DNA of 9,887 nt from Desulfomicrobiaceae bacterium (GTDB lineage: Bacteria; Desulfobacterota; Desulfovibrionia; Desulfovibrionales; Desulfomicrobiaceae): positions 30,307 to 40,193 of the forward strand of contig DPEO01000028.1 in assembly GCA_003530935.1 (NCBI GenBank), written 5' to 3'. The stretch's first letter is position 1; each line of letters begins with the position of its first letter. The notes below the pieces were generated by a model. That model searched no databases. It was not told where the DNA came from and was given only the letters and a program-made list of their open reading frames with translations. A program made the translations under genes and the position numbers. Shown piece after piece: positions 1-6,510 of the stretch.

Positions 1-64
1 AACAGCGGCAGGAAACATCTTGACGGCTGCGGACTCTTTGAGGCAAAGAAGCTTCCGCTTCCGA
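1..64. other. Upstream flank of the tRNA gene, no gene seen
   Basis: I see no coding region or RNA gene here. A TTGACG at 20-25 resembles a -35 box, but nothing close to a TATAAT lies 16-18 bases downstream, so I do not call a promoter. A 5-bp inverted repeat (48-52 with 57-61, loop TTCC) sits just before the tRNA and could be part of the 5' leader removed by RNase P. The promoter for the tRNA may lie outside the window. Confidence 0.4.
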
Positions 65-140
65 GCGGGTGTAGCTCAATTGGTAGAGTACAAGCTTCCC
101 AAGCTTGGTGTCGCGAGTTCGATTCTCGTCACCCGCTCCA
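65..140 (+). tRNA. tRNA-Gly (anticodon CCC)
   Basis: The sequence folds into a full cloverleaf of 76 bases including an encoded CCA end. The acceptor stem pairs GCGGGTG (65-71) with CACCCGC (130-136), followed by T at the discriminator position, which is usual for bacterial tRNA-Gly, and then CCA (138-140). The D stem is GCTC/GAGT. The anticodon stem is CAAGC/GCTTG around the loop TTCCCAA, which gives anticodon CCC reading GGG codons. The T arm is GCGAG-TTCGATT-CTCGT. The anticodon arm closely resembles that of Escherichia coli glyU, as I remember it. It lies 87 bases upstream of rimP on the same strand, with a terminator between, a position comparable to the metY tRNA at the head of the E. 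coli nusA operon. Confidence 0.96.
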
Positions 141-155
141 CACCTCATGTATCCG

Positions 156-171
156 TCCGCGACTGCGCGGA
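156..171 (+). other. Small hairpin between tRNA-Gly and the terminator
   Basis: TCCGCG (156-161) pairs perfectly with CGCGGA (166-171) across the loop ACTG. No T-run follows, so it is not a terminator itself. It may protect or guide 3' processing of the tRNA precursor, or be part of the rimP-nusA leader. A 6-bp GC-rich stem can occur by chance in DNA of this composition. Confidence 0.35.
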
Positions 172-181
172 GAACCGATGA

Positions 182-215
182 GGGTGGGCCCGGTTTCGGT
201 CCACCTTCTTTTTTT
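182..215 (+). terminator. Intrinsic (Rho-independent) terminator after tRNA-Gly
   Basis: GGTGGGCC (183-190) pairs with GGTCCACC (198-205), one pair being G-U, around a 7-base loop. It is followed at once by TTC and seven consecutive T (209-215). This is a textbook intrinsic terminator. It should end most tRNA transcripts before rimP, so transcription of the downstream operon must come from readthrough or from a promoter I cannot recognise. The rimP ATG begins 12 bases after the last T of the run. Confidence 0.85.
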
Positions 216-227
216 CTCGACCACCCC

Positions 228-725
228 ATGACCATGGACACCACCGCCCTACGCGCCCATATCACCTCTTTGGCCGAAACCGCCTGCCTCGCCCACGGGG
301 TCTCCCTGTGGGGGATCGAATTCGGCGGCGGCTCACGACGCCTCCTCGTTCGCGTGTACGTGGACGCCCCAGGCGGGGCGACCATCGAACATTGCGAAGC
401 CGTAAGCAGACACCTGGGCCTCGCCCTGGACGTGGAAGACCCCATTCCCGGGGCCTATACCTTGGAAGTGTCTTCTCCGGGCCTTGATCGGCTCTTTTTT
501 CACCCCGAGCAGCTCGCTTCCTATGTGGGGGCCACCATCCGGGTGCGTCTGCGCGAAGCCATGGACGGTCGCAAAAATTTCCAGGGAGTTCTCCAAGCGC
601 TGGAGGATGATACCCTTGTCCTGGCGGAAAACGGCCATGTCTTCCGCCTGCCCTGGCCGGCCTGCGCCAAGGTCCAGCTGGTGTACGATCTCTCGCCCTC
701 CTTTTCCACGGAGACTACCGCATGA
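228..725 (+). CDS. rimP: Ribosome maturation factor RimP
   Basis: The 165-residue protein matches the RimP family over its whole length; E. coli RimP is about 150 residues. RimP binds the free 30S subunit in the cytoplasm and helps its assembly. The N-terminal alpha/beta domain covers about residues 5-88 and carries the diagnostic LDVEDPI (67-73) and LEVSSPGLDR (79-88) motifs. The SH3-like C-terminal domain covers about 90-155. The frame stays open upstream into the tRNA gene, but the protein similarity starts near residue 8 of this model, so ATG 228 is chosen; ATG 234 is an equally possible start. Neither has a recognisable Shine-Dalgarno sequence, because the upstream bases are the T-run and a C-rich stretch. 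Its stop overlaps the nusA start in an ATGA, implying coupled translation. Confidence 0.95.
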   Translation: MTMDTTALRAHITSLAETACLAHGVSLWGIEFGGGSRRLLVRVYVDAPGGATIEHCEAVSRHLGLALDVEDPIPGAYTLEVSSPGLDRLFFHPEQLASYVGATIRVRLREAMDGRKNFQGVLQALEDDTLVLAENGHVFRLPWPACAKVQLVYDLSPSFSTETTA

Positions 726-2002
726 ATCTCGAACTGAAGAAAGTCATCGACCAAATCAGCAAAGACAAAGGGATCGACCGGGATCTCCTCATCGATACCT
801 TGGAAGAAGCCATCCGGGCCTCGGTCATCAAAAAATATGGGGATGGCCTCGATATCGAAGTCACCTTCAACGACGAAACCGGGGACATCGAAGTCTTCCA
901 ATTCAAGATCGTGGTGGACAAAGTCCACGACCCGGACAACGAAATCTCCTTGGAAGAGGCGCGCCAGCACGACCCCAACGTGGAGTTGGACGACGAAATG
1001 GGTTTTCGTCTCCACGTGGAGGATCTCGGCCGCATTGCCGCGCAAAGCGCCAAGCAGGTGCTCATCCAGCGCATGCGCGACGCCGAACAGGAAATCATCT
1101 ACGAGGAATACAAAAACCGGAAAAACGAGATCGTCAGCGGCATCATCCAGCGCCGCGACCGCGCCGGCTGGATCGTCAACCTGGGGCGCACCGAGGCCCT
1201 GCTGCCCAAGGAGCAGCAAATCCCCCGCGAGCACTTCCGCCAGGGGGACCGGGTGGAAGGCCTCATCATCGACGTGCGCAAGGAAGGCCGCGGCCCGCAG
1301 ATCATTATTTCCCGCTCCCATCCGGACTACATGGTGGCCTTGTTCCGCCGCGAAGTGCCCGAGGTGGCCGACGGCACGGTGAACATCATGAGTGTCGCCC
1401 GGGATCCGGGACTGCGGGCCAAGGTGGCGGTATTGTCCCAGGATTCCAACGTGGATCCCGTGGGAGCCTGCGTGGGCGTACGGGGCTCGCGCATCCACAA
1501 CATCGTGCAGGAACTGCGCGGCGAGCGCATCGACATCGTCCTCTGGAGCCCGGACATCGCCACCTACGCGGCCAATGCCCTGTCTCCGGCGCGCATCGCC
1601 AAAATCATCGTGGACGATGAGGAAAAAACCCTCGAGGTGGTCGTCCCCGATGACCAGCTGACGCCCGCCATTGGCAAAAAAGGCCAAAACGTAAAGCTGG
1701 CGGCCAAGCTCCTCGGCTGGAAGATCGACATCCATTCGCTCACCCGCTTCAACCAGATGTACAAAAACCGCCAGCAATTGGAGCAGGTGGCAAACGCGGC
1801 ACAAGTGTCCCTGGCCGACATCCTGGACGCGGGATTCGACTCCTTGGAAGCCCTGGCTGCGGCCGACAATGAAGATTTGATGCGCATCCGCGGGGTGGAT
1901 GAAGACACGGTGGGGATTTTGCGCACCGCCATCAACCTCCTTTCGCCCAAGGTCCAGCCCCGCGACGATGAGGCCGAGAGTGGAAGCACCCTCCAGGAAT
2001 GA
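722..2002 (+). CDS. nusA: Transcription termination/antitermination protein NusA
   Basis: The 426-residue NusA binds RNA polymerase and nascent RNA and modulates pausing, intrinsic termination and antitermination. The N-terminal RNA polymerase-binding domain covers about residues 1-125. An S1 domain follows (about 136-200, from EIVSGIIQ). KH1 carries GVRG at 252-255 and KH2 carries GKKG at 318-321. A C-terminal helix-hairpin-helix region (about 355-420) includes MRIRGVDEDT. The length lies between Bacillus NusA (about 370, no C-terminal repeats) and E. coli NusA (495, two acidic repeats), consistent with one such C-terminal module. The start ATG 722 has GGAG at 710-713 with an 8-base spacer and overlaps the rimP stop. 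In E. coli NusA represses its own operon; the terminator upstream of rimP would be a natural place for such control here, but that is inference. Confidence 0.98.
   Translation: MNLELKKVIDQISKDKGIDRDLLIDTLEEAIRASVIKKYGDGLDIEVTFNDETGDIEVFQFKIVVDKVHDPDNEISLEEARQHDPNVELDDEMGFRLHVEDLGRIAAQSAKQVLIQRMRDAEQEIIYEEYKNRKNEIVSGIIQRRDRAGWIVNLGRTEALLPKEQQIPREHFRQGDRVEGLIIDVRKEGRGPQIIISRSHPDYMVALFRREVPEVADGTVNIMSVARDPGLRAKVAVLSQDSNVDPVGACVGVRGSRIHNIVQELRGERIDIVLWSPDIATYAANALSPARIAKIIVDDEEKTLEVVVPDDQLTPAIGKKGQNVKLAAKLLGWKIDIHSLTRFNQMYKNRQQLEQVANAAQVSLADILDAGFDSLEALAAADNEDLMRIRGVDEDTVGILRTAINLLSPKVQPRDDEAESGSTLQE
1970..1973 (+). promoter_or_regulatory. Ribosome binding site supporting the GTG start of ylxR
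   Basis: GAGG lies inside the 3' end of nusA, 6 bases before GTG 1980. The other in-frame candidate, ATG 1968, has only C-rich sequence upstream, so this site favours the GTG start. Confidence 0.5.
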
Positions 2003-2234
2003 TTTTCCCCAGAAACACCGCCCGGTTCGTACCTGTGTCATCTGCCGGCAGCGGTTTGAGAAAGATTGTATGCAGAGATATCTCTGCCCGCCGCCAGGGG
2101 GCGCCGCATTGGTGCCGGACCCAAGCGGCCGGCAGCCAGGCCGCGGTTTTTACGTCTGCGGCAACGCGAAATGTCAGGAGCGTGTGGCCTCGTACCGCGG
2201 CTGGCGCATGAAATGTAAGGGAGAGAGGGCATGA
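1980..2234 (+). CDS. ylxR: YlxR/RnpM family RNA-binding protein (DUF448)
   Basis: This is a small basic protein of 84 residues from the GTG start. It has the YlxR signature: RTCVICR (17-23) near the N-terminus and D-P-S-G-R-x-P-G-R-G-F-Y-V-C (47-60) in the middle. YlxR proteins are RNA-binding; in Bacillus subtilis the protein was renamed RnpM because it binds the RNase P RNA and lowers its activity. The gene sits in its standard place between nusA and infB. It overlaps the end of nusA by 23 bases, and its TGA overlaps the infB ATG in an ATGA. ATG 1968 is an alternative start that would add four residues. The protein has seven cysteines (19, 22, 30, 36, 60, 65, 79), so a metal site is possible but unproven. 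The family is certain; the start is less so. Confidence 0.9.
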   Translation: MEAPSRNDFPQKHRPVRTCVICRQRFEKDCMQRYLCPPPGGAALVPDPSGRQPGRGFYVCGNAKCQERVASYRGWRMKCKGERA

Positions 2235-4915
2235 GCACGAAAATGCGGATTCGGGATTTGGTGGCCGAGCTCGGCGCACAAGGTCGGGAGATCATGCGCA
2301 TTGTCCATGAGCTGGGCATTGAGGCCAAAACCCAAATGAGCGGCCTCACGGAAGAACAGGTGGAGGCCGTACGCAAACGCTACGAAGCATCCCAAAACGC
2401 CCCGGTGGAGACCCGCGTGGCAGGGGAAGTGGTCGTACGCCGCCGCCGGCGTACGACGCGCAGCAGCGCACCAAAAGACGACCGCGAAGGGGAAGCGAGC
2501 GCTCCGGCCGCCAAAGAGGCCCCGCAAGCGTCCGAAGACTCGGAGACCACGCCGCAAAAATCCGTCCGTAAGGCCCGCCGTCCCGAGGCGCCCCGAGCTC
2601 GAATCATCGAAACACCCCAGCCAGAGGTACAGCCGGAGCCGCAGCCTGCGTCGGAAACGGCACCTGCCGCGCCGGAAGCCACTCTTCCCCAGGAAGAAGC
2701 CACGCCCGAGGCATCTGTCCCGGTCCAAGACACGCCGGAAGACGCCATGGTTGCCGCGCCCGAAGCATCGGCCGACGGCCGCCCTGCGGAAGCACCGCAG
2801 CCCGAGGAGCGGGAAGACGCTTCTCCCAAAGACAGTCGCAAGCGCTCCAAAGACCGCAGCCGCAAGCCCGCAGCCCCCACGGTGGCCGTCAAAGTCATCT
2901 CCCGGCCCAAGGTGGTGGAATTTCCCCAGGCCTCACCCCGGCCCGAGCCTCGTCCAGCCCCTGCGCCAGTGGCCCCGCCCAGCGACGCCCCCAGCCGTGA
3001 TAGCCGCGGGAAGAAGAAAAAAGGCCGCCGCACCGTGGAGGCACGCGATATTTACGACAAGCAGGAAGCCGCCATCCTCTCCAAGAGCAAAAAGGCGCAG
3101 CGGGCGGAAGCCAGACGGCAATCGGAACGCCGTCCGGTCTCCCAGCCCATCAAGGCAGCCAAACGCAAGATCCGCATCGAGGAAAGCATCCGTTTGAGCG
3201 ACCTCGCCCATCAAATGGGTATCAAGGCCCAAGAGCTCATCAAGACCCTCTTTGGCATGGGCGTGCTGGCCACCATCAACCAATCCCTGGATTTCGAGAC
3301 CGCAGCACTGGTGGCGGCGGAATTCCACTACGACGTGGAAAAGGTGGGCTTCTCCGAGGAATCCTTTCTTATCCCTCAAGAAGCCGACGCCCCAGAATCC
3401 CTCAAGCCGCGGCCGCCTGTGGTGACCATCATGGGGCACGTGGACCATGGCAAGACGTCGCTTCTGGACGCCATCCGTCAGACCAACGTGGCCTCGGGAG
3501 AGGCCGGCGGCATCACCCAGCACATCGGCGCCTACCATGTGCGTACCCCCCGTGGCGAAGTGGTATTCCTGGACACCCCGGGTCATGAGGCGTTCACCAC
3601 CATGCGCGCCCGCGGCGCGCAGGTCACGGACATCGTGGTGCTCGTGGTGGCCGCGGACGACGGCGTCATGGAGCAGACCCGTGAGGCCATCAACCATGCC
3701 CGGGCCGCCGGCGTGCCCATCGTGGTAGCGGTCAACAAGATCGACAAACCCGGTGCGGATCCTGACCGGGTCAAACGCGAGCTCGCCGACCTGGGACTTT
3801 TGGCGGAAGACTGGGGCGGAGATACCATTTTCGCCCCGGTATCGGCCAAAAAGCGTATCGGCCTGGACGAGCTCCTGGAGCTCATCCTGCTGCAGGCCGA
3901 AGTCCTGGAGCTCAAGGCCAACCCGGACAAGCCCGGGCGCGGTCACGTGATCGAGGCGCGCCTGGACAAAGGCCGTGGCCCGGTGGCCACCATCCTGGTC
4001 AAGGAAGGCCAAATCCGCCAAGGCGACGCCTTTGTATGCGGACTTTTCAGCGGCAAGGTGCGGGCCATGTTCAACGACCAAGGCCGCGCCATCAAGGTGG
4101 CCGGGCCATCCATGCCGGCGGAACTCCAAGGCCTGGAAGGCGTGCCCGAGGCGGGTGACGAGTTCGTGGTGGTGCAGGACGAGAAAGTCGCCCGCCGCAT
4201 CGCCGAAGAACGGCGCATGAAGCAGCGCGAGCGTGAGCTGGCCAAAGAATCCAAGGTCACCCTGGAGAGCTTTTTGGCGGCCAAGGCTGGCGGTGAGACT
4301 CAAAGCCTCAACATCGTGCTCAAGGCCGACGTCCAGGGTTCCCAAGAAGCCATTGCCGAAGCCCTGCGCAAGCTCTCCACCGACGAAATCAAGATCGGCA
4401 TCGTCCACGCCGGCACCGGCGCCATTTCCGAGTCCGACATCCTCTTGGCCTCGGCGTCCAATGCCATCGTCATCGGCTTCAATGTGCGCCCCACGGCCAA
4501 AATCAAGGAGATCGCCGAGCAGGAACAGGTGGACATCCGCTTCTACGACATCATCTACAAGCTGGTGGACGACATCAAAGCGGCCATGTCCGGCATGCTC
4601 TCGCCGGAGATCAAAGAGGTCTACCTGGGTCAGGCCGACGTGCAGCAGACCTTCTCCGTCCCCAAGGTGGGCATGGTTGCCGGTTGCATGGTGAGCGACG
4701 GCAAGATGAAACGCAACGCCGGCGCCCGCTTGCTGCGCGACGGCGTGGTGGTGTACACGGGCCGTATCGCCTCCCTCAAACGGTTCAAGGAAGACGCCCG
4801 GGAGGTGACCAAAGGCTACGAATGCGGCATCGGCCTGGAGAACTTCAACGACATCAAAGTGGGCGATGTCATCGAGGCTTTCGAGCACGTGGAAGAGGCC
4901 CGCGCCATCGAATAG
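2231..4915 (+). CDS. infB: Translation initiation factor IF-2
   Basis: The 894-residue IF2 GTPase places initiator fMet-tRNA on the 30S subunit and promotes 50S joining. A first IF2_N domain lies at about residues 4-52. A long Ala/Pro/Glu/Arg-rich linker (about 55-305) has very low complexity. A second IF2_N domain lies at about 311-380. The G domain has G1 GHVDHGKT (402-409), switch residues GGITQHIGAY, G3 DTPGH (448-452), G4 NKID (502-505) and G5 SAK (538-540). Domains II and III and the fMet-tRNA-binding C-terminal domain follow, with YECGIG at 863-868. All catalytic motifs are intact. The start ATG 2231 has AAGGGAG at 2217-2223 and overlaps the ylxR stop. A strong DNA/RNA hairpin lies in the linker-coding part at 2432-2457. 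As in other bacteria, shorter IF2 forms from internal starts are possible, but I cannot identify one. Confidence 0.98.
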   Translation: MSTKMRIRDLVAELGAQGREIMRIVHELGIEAKTQMSGLTEEQVEAVRKRYEASQNAPVETRVAGEVVVRRRRRTTRSSAPKDDREGEASAPAAKEAPQASEDSETTPQKSVRKARRPEAPRARIIETPQPEVQPEPQPASETAPAAPEATLPQEEATPEASVPVQDTPEDAMVAAPEASADGRPAEAPQPEEREDASPKDSRKRSKDRSRKPAAPTVAVKVISRPKVVEFPQASPRPEPRPAPAPVAPPSDAPSRDSRGKKKKGRRTVEARDIYDKQEAAILSKSKKAQRAEARRQSERRPVSQPIKAAKRKIRIEESIRLSDLAHQMGIKAQELIKTLFGMGVLATINQSLDFETAALVAAEFHYDVEKVGFSEESFLIPQEADAPESLKPRPPVVTIMGHVDHGKTSLLDAIRQTNVASGEAGGITQHIGAYHVRTPRGEVVFLDTPGHEAFTTMRARGAQVTDIVVLVVAADDGVMEQTREAINHARAAGVPIVVAVNKIDKPGADPDRVKRELADLGLLAEDWGGDTIFAPVSAKKRIGLDELLELILLQAEVLELKANPDKPGRGHVIEARLDKGRGPVATILVKEGQIRQGDAFVCGLFSGKVRAMFNDQGRAIKVAGPSMPAELQGLEGVPEAGDEFVVVQDEKVARRIAEERRMKQRERELAKESKVTLESFLAAKAGGETQSLNIVLKADVQGSQEAIAEALRKLSTDEIKIGIVHAGTGAISESDILLASASNAIVIGFNVRPTAKIKEIAEQEQVDIRFYDIIYKLVDDIKAAMSGMLSPEIKEVYLGQADVQQTFSVPKVGMVAGCMVSDGKMKRNAGARLLRDGVVVYTGRIASLKRFKEDAREVTKGYECGIGLENFNDIKVGDVIEAFEHVEEARAIE
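2432..2457. repeat. Perfect 11-bp inverted repeat inside infB
   Basis: GTCGTACGCCG (2432-2442) is the exact reverse complement of CGGCGTACGAC (2447-2457), with the 4-base loop CCGC. In infB it encodes the V-V-R5-T-T stretch at about residues 68-76. It is the longest perfect hairpin I found in the window. It could fold in mRNA or, since each arm contains the palindrome CGTACG, act as a dyad in DNA. Arginine codons CGN bias such sequence towards self-complementarity, so chance is a real alternative. Confidence 0.8.
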
Positions 4916-4918
4916 GCC

Positions 4919-5206
4919 ATGTACATTGGGGCGCTGCGTTTGGAATTCCGGCTGCACGGCGTCTTCTCCCTCAAGGAGAAGCGCCGCATTGCCGCCAGCC
5001 TCAAACAGAAGCTGCGCAACAAGTTCAATGTCGCTGTGGCGGAGACAGAGTCCCAGGACAACCATGGTTCCTTGGTGCTCGGAGTCGTCACCGTCAGCGG
5101 TGACGCCGGCCACGCCCAAGGGCTGCTCCACAAGGCCGTGGCCATGGTCGAAGCGGCCACCAGCGAAGAGCTCATCGCCGCAGACATCGAAATTTTTGGA
5201 GACTGA
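4919..5206 (+). CDS. ylxP: DUF503 family protein (YlxP-like), function unknown
   Basis: This 95-residue protein belongs to DUF503, whose Bacillus member is YlxP. The family hallmarks are a start like MYIGALRLEFRL, then the S-L-K-E-K-R motif (17-22) leading into a basic helix (about 19-34), then N-V-A-V-A-E (37-42) and a hydrophobic strand with L-V-L-G-V-V-T-V-S (52-60). It is predicted as a small cytoplasmic alpha/beta fold with no signal peptide or membrane segment. No biochemical function is established that I know of; the constant place between infB and rbfA argues for a role in ribosome or RNA metabolism. The ATG follows the infB stop by 3 bases with no good Shine-Dalgarno sequence, so translation probably depends on ribosomes finishing infB. 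The rbfA ATG follows its stop by one base. Confidence 0.92.
   Translation: MYIGALRLEFRLHGVFSLKEKRRIAASLKQKLRNKFNVAVAETESQDNHGSLVLGVVTVSGDAGHAQGLLHKAVAMVEAATSEELIAADIEIFGD
5086..5105. repeat. Perfect 8-bp inverted repeat inside the DUF503 gene
   Basis: CGTCACCG (5086-5093) is the reverse complement of CGGTGACG (5098-5105), with the loop TCAG. It is coding sequence with no T-run after it. A short RNA hairpin is possible, and chance is likely in DNA this GC-rich. Confidence 0.5.
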
Positions 5207-5207
5207 T

Positions 5208-5552
5208 ATGCACCGCGCCACAAGCCGTCGGGCCATGCAGATGGCCGATCAAATCATGCAGGTTCTTGCCCGCATCCTCGTGGAAGAGGTGGAAGATCCT
5301 GCCGTGCGCTTGGTGACGGTCACCGGCGTGCGCCTCAACCGGGACTTCAGCATCGCGGAAGTGCTCTTCACCCACGTGGAAGGCCGCGAGGTGGAGACCC
5401 GCACGACCCAAGGGCTCTACCGGGCCAAAGGCTTCTTGCGCCTGCGCCTCGGCCAGGAGTTGCGGCTGCGCGCGGTCCCTGACCTGCGCTTCACCTGGGA
5501 TACCTTCCTGGAGGAAATGGTGTATGATCCCCCCACTGCACCCCATCGCTGA
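5208..5552 (+). CDS. rbfA: 30S ribosome-binding factor RbfA
   Basis: This 114-residue RbfA is a KH-type single-domain protein that binds the 30S subunit near the 5' end of 16S rRNA helix 1 and assists late maturation. The family pattern is clear: the N-terminal helix T-S-R-R-A-M-Q-M-A-D-Q-I (5-16), V-E-D-P (28-31), V-T-V-T-G-V-x-L-N-R-D (36-46), and the C-terminal R-A-V-P-D-L-R-F-T-W-D (88-98) ending in the L-E-E-M motif. It is shorter than E. coli RbfA (133 residues) because it stops soon after the conserved core, which is common. GGAG at 5198-5201 sits 6 bases before ATG 5208. Its last 29 bases overlap the next gene, so the two are probably translated together. The frame is open far upstream, but similarity and the ribosome binding site fix this start. 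Confidence 0.96.
   Translation: MHRATSRRAMQMADQIMQVLARILVEEVEDPAVRLVTVTGVRLNRDFSIAEVLFTHVEGREVETRTTQGLYRAKGFLRLRLGQELRLRAVPDLRFTWDTFLEEMVYDPPTAPHR
5510..5515 (+). promoter_or_regulatory. Ribosome binding site of nrnA
   Basis: GGAGGA lies within the 3' end of rbfA, 8 bases before ATG 5524. It is a near-perfect Shine-Dalgarno sequence and supports a start that overlaps rbfA by 29 bases. Confidence 0.75.
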
Positions 5553-6510
5553 CGCCATCCGGCAGTACCACCGTTTCCTCGTCACTTCCCACGTGAACCC
5601 CGACGGGGACGCCATCGGCTCCATGCTCGCCATGGCCGGTATCTTGCGGACATTGCACAAAGAGGTCGTCATCTACAACGAATCCGGGTTGCCACGGCGT
5701 TTCGACTGGGTGCGTGGAGGCGAAGCCATTGTCGCCGCCTTGCCGGACCGCAAGCCGGAGGTCATCATCATCCTCGACTGCGGCGACGTCCGCCGTCCGG
5801 GAGAGACCATCCAGCCCTGGCTCACCACGCTGCCCATCATCAATCTGGACCATCATCTGGGCAATTCCCATTTCGGCACCTATAATTGGGTGGACCAGCG
5901 CATGGCCGCCACCGGCGAGATGGTGGGCATGCTCGCCCGGGTCTTTGGTATCCCCCTTGCCGGCCCCTTGGGTGAGGCCCTGTATTTGGCGCTGACCGCC
6001 GACACCGGGGATTTTTGCTACAACAATACCCGCCCCCAAACGCTGGAAATGGCTGCGGAAATCCTGCGTCAAGGCCTCAAACCCGGTCCGTTCTACGAGC
6101 GCAAACACTCCACCGGCTCCTTGGCGCAAATCCAGATGCGCGGGGAGGTGATGCAAAAAGCCCAGCTCTTCGCCGACGGCCGTATCTGCCTCTTCCAGTT
6201 CACCCAAGAGCTTTTTTCCCGCACCGGCACCGGGCCGGAAGACACCGAAGGACTCGTCAACGAAGGGCTCGCCATCCGCGGCGTCCTGGTGTCCGTGAGT
6301 CTGCGGGAAGAACGGGACCGGATCAAATTTTCCCTGCGCTCCAAGGGCGAGATCAACGTGCAAACCGTGGCCACACGCTTTGGCGGCGGCGGCCATCGCA
6401 ACGCTGCCGGCGGCAATCTCATCACCACGGACATGGAGGAGGCCATCGGCACCCTCATCCCCGCAATCACCGCGGAATTGGAGGAGGCATGCAGCAGCAC
6501 GGCATCCTGA
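5524..6510 (+). CDS. nrnA: DHH/DHHA1 phosphoesterase, NrnA-type oligoribonuclease/pAp phosphatase
   Basis: The 328-residue protein has the two-domain DHH-DHHA1 layout of NrnA. NrnA enzymes degrade RNA oligonucleotides of a few bases and, in several species, remove the 3' phosphate from pAp. Metal-binding motifs are intact: H-V-N-P-D-G-D (23-29), D-C-G-D (85-88), D-H-H (109-111) and T-A-D-T-G-D (158-163). The DHHA1 substrate-binding motif G-G-G-G-H-R-N-A-A-G-G is at 287-297. Metal-dependent chemistry (usually Mn) is known for the family. The place between rbfA and truB is frequent in deltaproteobacteria and Firmicutes, and joins the gene to the RNA-decay function of pnp downstream. Some related DHH proteins hydrolyse cyclic di-AMP or pApA, which sequence alone cannot exclude. 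The end overlaps truB by 22 bases. Confidence 0.93.
   Translation: MIPPLHPIADAIRQYHRFLVTSHVNPDGDAIGSMLAMAGILRTLHKEVVIYNESGLPRRFDWVRGGEAIVAALPDRKPEVIIILDCGDVRRPGETIQPWLTTLPIINLDHHLGNSHFGTYNWVDQRMAATGEMVGMLARVFGIPLAGPLGEALYLALTADTGDFCYNNTRPQTLEMAAEILRQGLKPGPFYERKHSTGSLAQIQMRGEVMQKAQLFADGRICLFQFTQELFSRTGTGPEDTEGLVNEGLAIRGVLVSVSLREERDRIKFSLRSKGEINVQTVATRFGGGGHRNAAGGNLITTDMEEAIGTLIPAITAELEEACSSTAS

Noticed and set aside
20..49. TTGACG as a -35 box of a tRNA promoter
   Set aside because: At 16-18 base spacing the downstream hexamers match TATAAT at only a couple of positions.
105..227. An N-terminal extension of RimP starting inside the tRNA gene
   Set aside because: It would translate through the tRNA 3' half and the terminator hairpin, has no ribosome binding site, and adds residues that do not resemble RimP.
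521..2041. A reverse-strand open frame of about 500 codons opposite rimP and nusA
   Set aside because: Same cause: a codon-bias shadow of nusA, with no recognisable domain and no reason to prefer it over nusA.
2933..5236. A reverse-strand open frame of 767 codons opposite infB and DUF503
   Set aside because: It is the mirror of strongly GC-biased third positions in infB. Its translation is His/Asp/Val/Gly-rich with no family resemblance, and infB on the plus strand is certain.
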